64,000 nt of DNA, taken from assembly GCA_036172665.1 (NCBI GenBank), contig CM069870.1, positions 28,866,001 to 28,930,000 of the forward strand, in the 5' to 3' direction. The position numbers and the translations under genes were made by a program. The stretch is from Prosopocoilus inquinatus. Its lineage: Eukaryota; Arthropoda; Insecta; Coleoptera; Lucanidae. Below the pieces are notes generated by a model. That model worked only from the letters and a program-made list of their open reading frames with translations, was not told where the DNA came from and ran no database searches. Positions 1-10,889 of the stretch are shown piece after piece (position 1 is the first letter of the stretch; each line of letters starts with the position of its first letter).

Positions 1-1
1 A

Positions 2-219
2 CGCTAGTCTAACTATCTTAAAAACAGTTTACTATGCAAATTCTATTCACTTACGGGATAATATTCTGGGGAAAGCGAGCGAATGTGCAAGAAATCTTTG
101 TTCTCCAAAAAAAGGAGGTTCGTATCATGTGCGGATTACCAACAAATGAATCCTGTAGAGGACTTCTTAAAACAAACAATCTGTTAACCATATTTGCCTT
201 ATTAGGTGATTCAAAATAA
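2..219 (+). pseudogene. Non-LTR retrotransposon (Jockey-like) reverse transcriptase, C-terminal fragment
   Basis: A 61-codon frame from ATG 34, readable back to base 2 through two stop codons, matches the segment just after the RT domain of Jockey-type LINEs: LTYGIIFWG-like, then an IFVLQKK-V-RIMCGL-like block, then SCR-LL and LLTI. This pattern is known from insect LINE ORF2 proteins. The upstream stops and the window edge make it a truncated, dead copy. The catalytic RT motifs would lie to the left of the window. The frame ends at 219, and no endonuclease, poly(A) tail or target-site duplication is visible. Family level (Jockey versus a related clade) is inferred from the motif only. Confidence 0.75.
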
Positions 220-3200
220 GTGTCCAACCCGTTAACCACTAAGGTCACTAAATCAGCATTCTTACGTGTTCAGGTAACGCCATCCCATTGCCATTAAGAG
301 TTTATTGTGTAACAAAGAAAACAAATACAAATGTTGCAAGAGCAACAACGAAATCAACACTTTTAGGGAATTCTGTTTACTAAGATGGCAGTAGTTTACG
401 GCCGAGTCTCTAGTCAAAAATGTATTAGGTTATGTTATTCTATCTAGCAATAGTAAATTGCTATTTGTGAAACGTCACTTTAAATAACAAACTTTCGTCT
501 GTGTTTTTTTGTCCCAGATGAGTTTATTGTGCGACAATGATAGACAGAAAAGTCACTAATGTGTCGCTACTTTAACACGAAATGTGTCGATTTAGTACCT
601 TACAAGGTAGTACAAGAAAAAACAAAACAAAAGGTTTTTATGCTTAAAGGGTCTAGTATGTATAGTTTTTAAGACAAAAATCAGTGAAGAAACAGATATA
701 AATTTGGTTGATGGGCACTAGTTCAGCTATATTGCGTCACAAGAGCAGTGAACCCTCCTGGCGTAGAAGGAAACACTAGGAAACACTTTTTTGTTTGTGG
801 CTTTCTGCGGAAATAATGTATAACACGCAATTCATTCTTTCGGACATCGAACTTGTGTATGCATCCATAAGAAATTAATCATATTTCCATTTTGCGCTCA
901 AAGGAGGTTGATTTTTGGAATGCATGTAATAAGTTTATTTCTCGCAAATTCGTGCTTGAATGACCTTAGTAAATACCTACCTAACAGGTCAGAGACTTAT
1001 TCTGAATCACCCCGTATATTTATAAAAGTATTACTTTCTTTAAAAAAAAACAAGGAACTTCTTGCCAAATTTAAGTCTCAAAATGTAAGTAGTTACTTAC
1101 ATATTTACATCTGTATCCAAATCATAAACTTACAAAGTATAAACAAGATACAGGTTACATGTACATGAAACCATTTTAAGGCAATCAATTACTTGATGCA
1201 ATTAGAACCTTATTCTCTCAAACACTTTTTGGAGTCTTAATTTCCTTTCTTTGTTTATTATTAATTCCTGCTAGCCCTATTGATCGTATGCAACGTACTT
1301 CTTCTAAAACCATGCAAATAATTTCGTACTCAAAATTTTTATATGTTTTTTGTGCAAGTTTTATATCAAATAGTTTAACACTTAAATTGAGAAAAGAATA
1401 CATGCATGTCATATGCGGAACTCGTCTATTTAGGTGCTTGCACCACGTTAAACACTATGCGAATTTTTATGTATTGCAAAGAAATCATTATTAAATCAAG
1501 TTCAAATACGAAATTAATAACAGTGTTGATTAATTCACTTTCGTGTTGATACCAAAATGACAAATTCAAACGCTGTAAATTTTTTACTGTTACGTTTTGA
1601 ATAAAAATTTGTATTGTATTGTATGGTAATATTTTTCGATTATTTTTTAACTTGTGCACAAAACGTTTATCCATCTAGTGTGTTGTTGTATTTGTTTGGC
1701 ATGTTCACGTATGTTACCTCTTCTGCGGCATCAATTAATAACATTTTGCAAAATGTGAGGAGATTTGGTTGTTTGTTTAGGAACAAGTAAGAAGCTTAAA
1801 TGAACATATGTGCCAAAAAATTACAGGAAGACACCAGGTGGGAAAACTTTTTGTACAATTGTCATACAAGTACACTGCTTCTAAACATTCTATTTAACAA
1901 ACGAATTCTTTTGAAAAATGCTCCTTCAATTTTTTTTAATTCTAGAAAATGATTTTAATTTCATTTTTAGATGCACCGCAACGCTGACTCACATAAAATT
2001 AATTTTTACATTTTAGATCCTAACTCAAATTGCATGTTGAAATATTTTCTTCTGATGGATATACAAATTAAGAAGTTAAAATGCAGTGAGTGACATTATT
2101 TGATGTTTACAGGTTTCAACATTGACTACAGCATTATCAGAACGTGCACGAGCACGTGTCAAAGGTCAAACACGAGTGGACGTATTTTATGAAAAACAGA
2201 TGCACGAGTAATACACATTATTTTTGAATAATCATACCAAATATTTTTATTAAATAATTTTAACAAATCAGGCGCTCAAACAATAGTATTTTCATTTTAT
2301 ATTTAATGTTTGCAATTTGTGAAGTAAAAGTTTAAATTAAACGAGAAAACAAAAGAATTAATTGTTAGAGAAAAATTATAAAAAGAAAGATTAACTCATC
2401 AATGACTTCTATAAGGTAGGAGATTTATTTCTAACTAAAAAATGACGTAACTTTCAAAGCGATAAAATACTTACATACATAAATAAGTGTTTAGTAAATA
2501 ATTCAAGTAAAGTAGGTACCAAAGTACCCTTTACATAATGGCATTTTTTAAAGTGAGAATATGCTCATTATGACGGACATGAAGCGGTATAGGCACGTAA
2601 AAGAGGTGTAGGAGACCTGTGAACTTTCTGTAATCTTATCCTATCACGATTTCGCTTCATACATTTCAGCCTTAAATTTATATGCGCTCTTTGTTCATGT
2701 TGAGTTTCTGTACTCTCAGTTCCAATCAAACACCTGTGTAAAAGATGCAGCATATCAACGCGGAACGGTAGGAACACAAATTACATATGCGGGGAATGGT
2801 GCAGGAGGTGAAACATACAGGGTGCATCATTGGTATCGATTTCTTTAATTGCCCCTTAACTATTAACTATTAATTATAAAAGAAAATGTCTTCTATAAAA
2901 GTTATCGCCTATAATAAGTTCTGTATTAGTAAATTATTTTCACATATACAGTATGTTTCGAATATGAGTTATTCCCCAAATTTATACTTTTGTAAACAAA
3001 TGTACTAATTTTTATTGTGCCTTTCGAGACATCTCTTGAAAATCAAACTTGTTTTATTCAGCAACCTTTAACGATATTTGAAATATTTAGGCATTTCCAT
3101 ACTTTTGCTAATTACTGTATAATTGTTGCATACACAAAATAGTTTCGGCCATCATTGTCATTCCACTAGCATAAGTATTAGAAACATTTTTTTTTAATAG

Positions 3201-3735
3201 TAAACCAGTATTTATTGCCTTTAATATTTGGAAATAAAATTTTGAAGTTTATTTTCTTTCGGGCATCGATTGTCGGACGTTTCATATTTCAAAATAGTTG
3301 GAATTATAATTACTGTTCTAAGAGTACTGTTTAATTACAGAAATTAATTTTGAGACCGACGAATATTATGTATCAGTGAACGGCATGCATTTATACACGC
3401 TAATAAAATTATAATTCTCGCTGTCAAAATGAAGGTACCGAATATAACTGAAGCAAAAAATACATAGTTACTTACTCACAAAATAAGCAACGCTTTATTA
3501 TAATCTGAGACAATCGCATTTAAGTATGTGCAAAATGTATAATTTAAGTATTTAATTGCTAATAATTAAGCACAAAAAAACAACTGTAAAAATATGTGCA
3601 ATATGTAGATATCACACAGAATTCCCCAACTGTGTCGCCTCTTTTATCAAGTACTAAACTGTTAACCTCATATTTGAACTCGCTTAAGTGGAGGGGTTTA
3701 ATTTCATTTGGCAAGATTGCTTTGCAGTGCAGGAC
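220..3735. other. AT-rich stretch with no recognisable gene
   Basis: About 3.5 kb of AT-rich sequence with only short frames of low-complexity composition and no motif I recognise. A phrase at 1006-1020 (gaatcaccccgtatatt) resembles the short CACC(C)TGTAT-type phrases seen again near 27.97 and 57.7 kb, which suggests old repeat remnants, but I could not define a boundary. No splice-flanked exon with a conserved domain was seen. Confidence 0.5.
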
Positions 3736-3739
3736 AGAT

Positions 3740-4017
3740 AAGATATATATTTTTTATCTGTGGTGTTTACCCAACGGGGTCCTGTCATAGACTTGTCAGG
3801 ACCTCAGGAACGGTAGTTTATTTTGTGTCTGTAAAGGCTTTGTTACTTCCAAACCTCCTTGCCGTTGAAGAGGAAGCAGTGTCGAATTGTATCCCCAACA
3901 CTGAAGGTTACCTAAAGTGAGTAACGACCACCCCCGAGAAATATCTCGAGCGGGGTGCGAACCGACGAACCTTACGATTGCAAGGCTGGTCCCTTACCAC
4001 TAGACCGTTCAGGCGTC
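3740..4017 (-). repeat. tRNA-derived SINE
   Basis: On the minus strand the head at about 4017-3930 is tRNA-like. It has a box A-like TCTAGTGGTAAGG, an anticodon-arm-like CCTTG/TAAGG hairpin with GCA in the loop, and a box B-like GGTTCGCACCC. The T-stem and anticodon loop are not regular, so it is not a working tRNA gene. A roughly 190 bp body follows, ending in an AT-rich tail (ATAAAAAATATATA) at about 3740-3760. The body end (accccgttgggta on the minus strand) recurs in a second truncated copy at 50270-50335, which supports a dispersed SINE family. The box A and box B promoter is internal and would be read by RNA polymerase III. No clear target-site duplication was found. Confidence 0.65.
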
Positions 4018-5040
4018 ATTTATTAATTATAATTATACTCGTGCTAGCATTGCTTTGATTGAACCCATTTTAAAATTAATCTGAAAATGATTTTGCAGCT
4101 CTCTGATCAGTTTTAATTATAGAAACCCATTAAAAATGAGAATCAGAGAAACGCTCCGGAACATACATATACTTATTTCTGGATTATATTACAAGATATA
4201 TACTTTATAAATAAAAATTATATATAGACCGAGCCGAATCTTATTTTCAAAGAAGGAATCGTGAATCAACACGTGCGTATCCTGTTTTTACGAATCTATT
4301 TTCGCCCGTATTTCGCAAAAGGAAGAATAATTAAGTTTCACTCAAGGTCACTACCCTGTAATTTGGTCGTGATGATATGTTTGCTATATTGACCATCTTT
4401 GATCGCACGAGTATGTGTACAATAGGTTATCTTATACTGTCACAGCGGAATTGTTTACGAACGATGAAACTAAATTAAGAGTAACGATAATTTTGTCAAT
4501 GTTATTCTTTCGCAGCTGGATGTTAGATCATCAAGCAAGACCAGTATAAATAGACACACCAATCTAAATTCAGAAAGCTATGCCATCTCGAAATGCTGAA
4601 TATTTGCTGATTCATAGTGTGAAGTTATGGAAAACATTTAGTATAAACGCAAAAATCTTCGTCTTGCTTTAAAGAAAATAAGATAGAGTTCAGGCAGTTC
4701 GGGTTCTTTTTTACATTGTGTTTATACAAAGGCAGTGAACTTTCAGACAACCGCTGAACTAAATATTTACACAATTTCTAGAAAAGAAAATGTAAGAAAA
4801 CTAAAAATGGTTACTTATTTTTAAAAGTTATTTTAAAAAAAGTATTTTTATACTATATTAAGTGTTACCCATTCAATCTATAATAATAATAATAATCAAT
4901 GTGTACTTAATTATAAATTGTTTGCATCTAGACTTATCCAACATGCTACTGGGAGTCTAAAGAGGAAAACTATCTGATTTAATTCTGATGTATTCATATT
5001 TATGACATGTACGACCCTTCTTCAGCCTTCTCTTAGAATA
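4018..5040. other. AT-rich stretch with no gene
   Basis: Low-complexity AT-rich DNA including a short ATA trinucleotide run at 4880-4896. No coding or RNA gene signal was recognised. Confidence 0.5.
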
Positions 5041-5118
5041 TTTTATTTGGATTAGATAGTTCAATATTATTTTTATAGAAAAAAATTGTGCAAATCGTTC
5101 TTGATTGCAGTGAAAACC

Positions 5119-5183
5119 TCGAGTAGCCTCTGTACAGCTGTTTCAGCCCTGTTTGGGGCTTCTTCAGCAGAGACGTAGCTCGA
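5119..5183 (-). ncRNA. Type I hammerhead ribozyme A1
   Basis: Minus-strand reading gives stem I TCGAG, an internal loop, CTCTG, the core CTGAAGA, stem II AGCCC/GGGCT with loop CAAACA, then GAAAC, the self-complementary stem III ACAGCTGT, and GTA at the predicted cleavage site followed by CAGAG, which closes stem I. The distal stem I partner is CTCGA, with one change (GCTAC for GCTGC) compared with copy A2. All conserved core bases known for hammerheads are present. Self-cleavage is predicted, not shown. Confidence 0.8.
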
Positions 5184-5200
5184 CATTCCCACTGCAAACA

Positions 5201-5337
5201 CATTATGCTTTGACAGCAAGCATGGCCGCCTTGCATGGGGGACTTATTAGGAGCACATCCCGCTTCAATTTGTCTATCCTACTGCAATGTCAGGTCAAAA
5301 ATCGATAGTAAGATGTCGCTATTTTATCTGTTCATTA
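5201..5337. repeat. 137 bp direct repeat, copy 1
   Basis: Starts cattatgctttgacag and ends tctgttcatta. It is almost identical to 5512-5648, with single-base changes such as gcacatcc versus gcaaatcc. It is the leader of the family A unit on the minus strand, and a related leader lies inverted at about 51226-51330. Confidence 0.85.
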
Positions 5338-5395
5338 CTCTTACATCGCAATTGCGAATAAATTGGACAAGTCGTTTTTGTTTGCAGTGGGAATG

Positions 5396-5460
5396 TCGAG
5401 CTACGTCTCTGCTGAAGAAGCCCCAAACAGGGCTGAAACAGCTGTACAGAGGCTGCTCGA
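5396..5460 (+). ncRNA. Type I hammerhead ribozyme A2
   Basis: This is the clearest ribozyme in the window. Stem I distal is TCGAGC (5396-5401) with GCTCGA (5455-5460), then an internal loop TACGT/GCT, then proximal CTCTG (5407-5411) with CAGAG (5447-5451). The core CTGAAGA is at 5412-5418. Stem II is AGCCC (5419-5423) with GGGCT (5430-5434), loop CAAACA. GAAAC is at 5435-5439. Stem III is the palindrome ACAGCTGT, and the expected cut follows GTA between 5446 and 5447. The flanks TTGCAGTG and CACTGCAA extend the helix. An internal loop in stem I facing loop II is the arrangement that known fast hammerheads use for tertiary contact. Activity is inferred from structure. Confidence 0.88.
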
Positions 5461-5511
5461 GGTTTTCACTGCAATCAAGAACGATTTGCACAAAATGTTT
5501 CTAAAAACTTT

Positions 5512-5648
5512 CATTATGCTTTGACAGCAAGCATGGCCGCCTTGCATGGGGGACTTATTAGGAGCAAATCCCGCTTCAATTTGTCTATCCTACTGCAATG
5601 TCAGGTCAAAAAGCGATAGTAAGATGTCGCTATTTTATCTGTTCATTA
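5512..5648. repeat. 137 bp direct repeat, copy 2
   Basis: Second copy of the leader repeat at 5201-5337, same orientation, separated from it by the plus-strand hammerhead segment. The near identity points to recent duplication or homogenisation of the element. Confidence 0.85.
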
Positions 5649-6149
5649 TTTTTATAATTAACCTAAAATTTTATTCCCATTGATCTAATTTACCATAGAC
5701 TTTTGGTTGCCAATTATTAAAGATTAGAGAGATTAGGCTTCGTTCGCACGAAAGTTTTCTAAAACGCTAAAAGCGCTCATTGTGTCTAACGTCGTAAATA
5801 GAACTTATCAGCAAACGGCAGCGAGCTTAGGTACGTTATCCGTGCCATCATAACCAAATAGCGGATGAAAGTATGGAATTCTATGTCATTTTCACAAGCG
5901 ATATGTTAGGTAGGCGGTAGCCCAATCGTGTACTTTGCGTTTGTTACCCCGTATTCATCGGATTAATAGCCCGGCGCTCATGAACTGGCGGCGAGCGTGT
6001 GCGTTGCATTCAGGAGACGTAGTGACCGTAAATATCCATACAAATGTCCTAAGATTGATAATAACAATTCATCTGCTCCATAAATTAGAGTTTCTTTTTT
6101 ACGCGACTTGCCTGTGTTTTATCATTGTAGAAAATTGTAGATTTATACT

Positions 6150-6510
6150 TACAGTGAACCAAATCACTGGCGGATTTCATAAATTCATAAAGTGACAAGT
6201 AATTGTCTGTACGATTGGGGCCAATGGTCAGGTTAAACCGATTGCGCGCAGATTCAGATGCATGCATTACTCTTACCAGTGGCGTGAACTTTTGACGGAC
6301 ATTTATTAAATTTGGCACACCCATCGCATCGATGAGAAAATGTTGCTTTCTGTAATCAGTGATCTCATTTCCGAAGATACTCCAATTGCAGTGCGATTCT
6401 TCCGAGGCTTACCATGCGTGCGATACGAGCCTGTAAATGCTTACCTTCAGAGTCCGACGCCTGTGGAAGCAAAATATCTCCAACGGAAACCTAACCTTGG
6501 CCGCTCTCTA
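6150..6510 (-). pseudogene. Unknown protein-coding remnant, about 115 codons in two frames
   Basis: The minus strand reads as non-repetitive, balanced protein sequence in two consecutive frames joined by one frame change near 6370. The first piece includes DSEGKHLQARIARMV and a LGRIALQLEYL helix-like stretch. The second includes KQHFLIDAMGVPNL, VRQKFTPLV and LSLYEFMKSASDLVHC. The composition is unlike the AT-driven chance frames around it. The second piece is also flanked by a plausible acceptor (TGATTACAG, exon from about 6341) and donor (CACT|GTAAGT, about 6153), so it could instead be one exon of a minus-strand gene. I do not recognise the family and assign no function. Alternatives are an exon of a host gene, a processed pseudogene or an old integrated foreign gene. 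Confidence 0.4.
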
Positions 6511-6895
6511 CTTATCAATTTGCGTTAGAGTTTTTTTTAACGATCGCTGCAGCGTGAATAAAAGCATTAAAATTGATATATTCTATTCACCACGTTATGA
6601 AAAACCGAGTGTTTTAGCATTTTCAAAAATCTCGTGTAAACGAACCTTAAAATATATTTCTTAAGTTGCCTATCCGATGATCTGAATATTATTCAAATCT
6701 AGCGGACCTTATAAGGAACGATATGTACAAACTGATGTATGTGATTAATACCACTAAAAATGTCACGAATAATCTTATATCCACAATACCTTATTTTTTC
6801 GTTCTATATGACGAATACATTTTCCTCTTTTATAATTTTAATTATTTTCAAAGAGAAGAGTTTTGAATCCACAGATTTTCATAACTGAAGTCGAT

Positions 6896-7505
6896 TCTTG
6901 TCCGATGAAATTTGTGAGAAATTAGTTTTTGAACTTTAAACGGACACTGTAAAATCGAAAGGAACACTCAACGTTTCACCATCGCTTGATGGCTTCGGGA
7001 GGATATACACTGCGTATATCGTAAATGGTTGAACGTGCCGCTTCATACAAAAATTTCTTGGTCCAGTTACTAGAAATCATGTACCCAATTTAAAGGCGTG
7101 CGGATGTAATTTTAACCTAAAAATTGTGTAACATTAATCAGAAATCGAGACGCAAAGAACGTTACTTACTTGTAAAAACAAAGTCAACTGAATAATAGTT
7201 TTCAGAAATACTTATTTACTGATTTCGAATGATTTAAACTGCAAATTGTAGAAAACTCAAACATAAACAAACCATACACGAACGCTACTGCTTGCCAGCT
7301 GATCTGGAGCATTCAAAAACGCGAAAATTCCCTAGGCGGAAAGTAGTTTTGATCACCTTTGGGTATTTACTTTCTCAAGGACGCTCAATCATTTACGATC
7401 ACAGTGTATTTCTTCACTATGAGGAAGTTATCAAGCAATCCTTCCGATTTTAGAGTGTCTATTTAAAGTTTAAAAACTAATTTCCCACAGAGTTTCATAA
7501 GGAAT
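6896..7505. mobile_element. Inverted-repeat element carrying family B hammerhead sequence
   Basis: The left arm at about 6896-7035 and the right arm at about 7385-7505 are inverted copies. Shared blocks are gaaattagttttt, a(c/a)tttaaa, gacact and tcgtaaatg. The left arm contains the hammerhead-derived motif at 6966-7005. In the right arm the corresponding core is largely deleted and only TGCTTGATAACTTCC remains. The spacer holds no gene. A related arm without the ribozyme appears at about 32838-32880, and a related arm with an intact core is at 27490-27569. Confidence 0.6.
6966..7005 (-). ncRNA. Decayed hammerhead ribozyme B1
   Basis: Minus strand: CTCCCGA in place of the required CUGANGA, stem II GCCATC/GATGGT with loop AAGC, then GAAAC, the minimal ACGT stem III and GTT followed by GAGTG. 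Two core positions are mutated (G to C, A to C), so it should be catalytically dead. It aligns base for base with the intact B2 at 27530-27569. Confidence 0.65.
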
Positions 7506-8950
7506 GTTTAAAAAGTCGTCTAATTCTGAACGACTACGAAAAGTGAGCAAGAAAAGCAGTAATGTTTAAAATAAGTCCAGAGTAATGTTCTTTTCAATGT
7601 TCAATGTAATTTATTTATTTAATATGAAATAATAAAAAAACAAGCACTTGGTTAATTGTTACAAGGTGACGATTTCTCTGTATTGTACTTTTTAACGATA
7701 ACGTCTGTATTTTGTTGCAATTTAACTAAAGTTTAAGTCAAGGATTTTTAAGATGCAAATAATTTATGAGAAAGTAAATAAAAAATTTGAGTATTTATAT
7801 TAAAAAGACAGTATCCGTGAAATAAATCAACTTACATATGATTATATCTGTCTGTGATCCATATGCAGACAAATGACTGGACCTTTCATAATTAATTCGT
7901 ACTTGCTCAAGTCATTATTTGTTCTGAATGAGGTCATCTTTGCACACATGCAAGCGTTCTTTAAGCCACAATTAGTATAGTATATAGTATACACTTACAT
8001 AAATAGGAAGTATAATCGATAGTGAATAAATATTCAAAGTGTATGTGAATTCTGGGAAAAACGAGTGTGCGAAATTTTAATCAAATACAGCAGTTGTGTA
8101 GGGTTAATAAATAAATAAATATAGGTCTCATATAAAATGATTGCAAAGGTACTTATAGAATATGTACACATAAATAGTTTTCCATGACCTGCATTACTAG
8201 TTACAAGGCGGTGGTACACGATGTATACTTTACTGTTAAAGTACAGCAATTATCTTTTGCTTTGAAACAAGGACAAAGTAGTGAGAGATGTTCGATTTCA
8301 AATTGAAACTGTTTTACGAGTTACAAATATCTAAAAATGTAAGTTGAAGAAGCATGAAAATAATGGTCGAGTACGCCTTGACCTAGCAAATGACATTGAT
8401 TGTGGATTCAAGGTTTACATGTTGCACTAGCTATTTACTCAATTGCAGTTTATGAAGCGTTACATGACCCAAATATAAAAACCGGTATTCTCAATTCTGA
8501 ATATTTAAAAAACAAAATTATGAAACTTACTATACGGTGCATAGCTGCCAAAATACGTATTTACTTCAAAAAAAAACATATTGTGGTTAGGAGTCAAATC
8601 CAAATTTATTGTTAATATACGGTAATAATAAACGCATGATTCTATTTCATTCGCCAGTCATCCAATCAATCTTTTCAACGCAGAGAAAAAAACATCGATT
8701 AATGTGAATCATTCCTAAAGTAACTACGTTTTATTTAAAGTAGTTACACATTTTAATGTTACCTCACACCAGACATGGAAGTATTTTGGAAATTTTTTGT
8801 AATACTAAAATTAATTTAATATAATTAATAAAATAAACTAGATAATCTTCTGGTTTTATAATTTTTGTTATGGCATTTCGTAGTTACTTTTTTAAGTGTT
8901 CCTTCAAACACAAAACTTTAAATTTTTGAACTGAAATAAACTTTTTGAGG
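7506..8950. other. AT-rich stretch with no gene
   Basis: AT-rich sequence with chance frames only. A short AAAT run occurs near 8107-8120. Confidence 0.5.
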
Positions 8951-8955
8951 AATTT

Positions 8956-8990
8956 ATACAGTAGCGAGCAGAAAGTTGGATACACATGGA
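8956..8990. repeat. Possible single Tc1/mariner-type terminus
   Basis: The phrase tacagtagcgagcagaaag followed by ttggatacac resembles the TACAGT...GGATAC type of Tc1/mariner end known in insects. A similar phrase is at 16590-16620 (acggacagaaaatatcggat). No matching inverted end or transposase was found nearby, so this is at best a fragment. Confidence 0.25.
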
Positions 8991-9159
8991 AAACTTTTTT
9001 ATAATTTGATTTGTCATATCCAAAAATTGGGTAAAATGATGAATATGTGAATTCAAGGGATTATCCACGAGATTAATGACTAGATAAAATGTAGTTTTTC
9101 CTAAAAAATTCAAACGGAAGAGGAGCCTCAAGTCACTATAATATTTTGTATGTTAAGAT

Positions 9160-9193
9160 AACAGAAAGATAACTCTTTTGTTATCTTTCTGTT
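9160..9193. repeat. Perfect 14 bp inverted repeat hairpin
   Basis: The left arm AACAGAAAGATAAC (9160-9173) and right arm GTTATCTTTCTGTT (9180-9193) are exact reverse complements around the six-base loop TCTTTT. No T-run or gene end next to it suggests a terminator role. It may be a decayed foldback core. Confidence 0.9.
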
Positions 9194-10142
9194 GCAATTT
9201 TAACTTCTATTTTTTGTTTATGGTTTGTTCGGCGTTGCACTATAAGCGCATGTTTAGGCGTTTATATGTTCGCCTCTTTCTGATTATGAAATCACTACAT
9301 ACATTTCCGTTAACAGTTTGTTAATTTACAAATTTACAAAAATACTTATTTTCGTTTGTGTGTTGCATTACCTTTTGATGTTTATTATGCTGCAAAGGTT
9401 GAATGTTTATTCTAGCTGTTTTGAAAACTAATATTTCTGTAGCGAATGCAAATTCGTTACGTCAGAAATCAATTAGATGATGTGCGTGGTGCGTAACTAC
9501 GTAATTTTAGATTACTGCGATGATACAGCATTATTAAATAGCGAGTGTTCATAGTCCAATCAATAATCTATGACAACTGTATATTATTGGTTTAAAATTC
9601 TGAAATGTGTGAAATGAAAATCGCAGAAAAATTTTAAATTTTCCTTAATAAAACACATATCCGTTAAATACACGATAAAGCTGTCTTAAATATCATAGAA
9701 ATAGAATTCATTTTCTGTTCAAGATAGAAAAGTTCAGTGAATCGTCGAAGTAGGAGAGTTTAGAGTAAATTCTTTTCTCCTGATTAACCATAATCGCCAA
9801 TAACCGAAAACAACTTCGTATTAAGTTATAAATACATAATCGATAAAAGCTATTTTAGAAGAGCAAAAACGCTATCCGGAAGTATCTCGACGAGGAAACT
9901 TTCCAGAAAAAGCTTTATACATACGAACCTAAATTAGCATAGTTCATTTTTTTAACTTCATCATTTACTTAAACAAAAATATTGTTCAGATCAGACATTA
10001 TTTAACATTCCTTTCGGAGAAACAAATTAGAAATGATAAATAACGTAATCATAATGGTGTTCTCCAAAAATAAGGAGGTAATATATTCGAAACAATAAAC
10101 AACAGCGGTTATATTTGTATTTGACCCGGATTTTTAATTTAT
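9194..10142. other. AT-rich stretch with no gene
   Basis: Nothing recognisable apart from short AT-rich chance frames. Confidence 0.5.
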
Positions 10143-10581
10143 AACCAAGCTTAAGGATTGAGCCCACTTAGTACGTACGCTCTTTACGCCGAATGTACTG
10201 TTGATTACTTCCACCCTTCTGATTGTCATTGACTAGAGAGGGAAGGTGTGCGAGTTAGTTAAGGTTTTTCCTTTAACGACAACAATTTAAGTGTATTTAA
10301 TCGTCAAAACGTTTTTCGCACATCCTAGAGAGCTAATAGAAAACAAGTTTCTCTTTGAAAATATAAAAATGCATGTAATAGTCGCTGCAAATCACCACAT
10401 ACTTTAAATATTTAATTTCAAACAATAAAAGTACCTACAAGTCGACAATATTGTGCTCGATGCAGATGGATGCAGCCAGATGAGATAACTTCCTTCCAAA
10501 TACTGCGGATGGAGCTAGTATAGTCCGAGTATTAAATTTTCGTACTGATCGCCGAACAAGTGGGCCAATTTCTTTTCCTTG
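10143..10581 (+). repeat. Dispersed 440 bp repeat, copy 1
   Basis: Begins accaagcttaag and ends ttcttttccttg. It is collinear, with many substitutions and small indels, with 42232-42675 in the same orientation. Shared blocks include aatgcatgtaatagtcgctg, gcaaatcaccacatactt, caagtcgaca and gtccgagtattaaatttt. No terminal inverted repeats, tRNA head or coding frame was found, so the class is undefined. The two copies help define its limits. Confidence 0.85.
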
Positions 10582-10750
10582 ATTATAACCTGATTCTATG
10601 TGTCAAATTTACAGCACAATAAATTAATTGCAGAAACAGTAAAACAGAAAATAATCTAAAAAAATTATATTCCTCTTTGGAGACATGGCTAAGGTAATTA
10701 AGAAAACTCTTCGTAAAATATTTGATGTTATATTTCGTCATAAAATAATT

Positions 10751-10840
10751 TTCCATCACGTTTAATTTTAATCTTCCGTTTATTCTCATTGGAGAATATA
10801 GAGATAAACCGAAGATTAAAGTTATACAACCGTGATGAAA
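10751..10840. mobile_element. Decayed PIF-type foldback MITE
   Basis: The arms TTTCCATCACG...AATCTTCCGTTTAT and their inverted partner (gataaaccgaagatt...cgtgatgaaa) form a 90 bp foldback. The inner ends resemble the MITE immediately to the right at 10890-11020, suggesting an older family member. Confidence 0.5.
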
Positions 10841-10889
10841 AAAATATACAGAGAACCAGACTTTGTACAGAACCTGAATAAGCCACTTA

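Larger units (their letters stand above)
5050..5650. mobile_element. Composite hammerhead-bearing element (family A), inverted ribozymes with direct repeats
   Basis: Two hammerhead motifs lie head to head: minus at 5119-5183 and plus at 5396-5460. They sit inside two nearly identical 137 bp direct repeats, 5201-5337 and 5512-5648. Comparison with the copy at 51.2-51.43 kb shows the unit order is a 137 bp leader, a short linker ending in gcagtgggaatg, the ribozyme, then a tail ending in gcaatcaagaacgat. Here the leader-ribozyme unit runs on the minus strand and one ribozyme segment is inverted. There is no protein-coding capacity: the frames across the ribozyme are read-through of the RNA motif. 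Inference: a non-autonomous retrozyme or Penelope-related unit. The outer boundaries are approximate. Confidence 0.65.

Noticed and set aside
3928..4017. Functional tRNA gene (GCA anticodon)
   Set aside because: The anticodon loop and T-stem are irregular, the acceptor stem does not pair, and a SINE body follows.
5235..5504. Frames repeating CRATSLLKKPQTGLKQLY at several loci, suggesting a small protein family
   Set aside because: These residues are simply the hammerhead ribozyme read as protein. Conservation is explained by RNA structure, and the same text occurs in both orientations.
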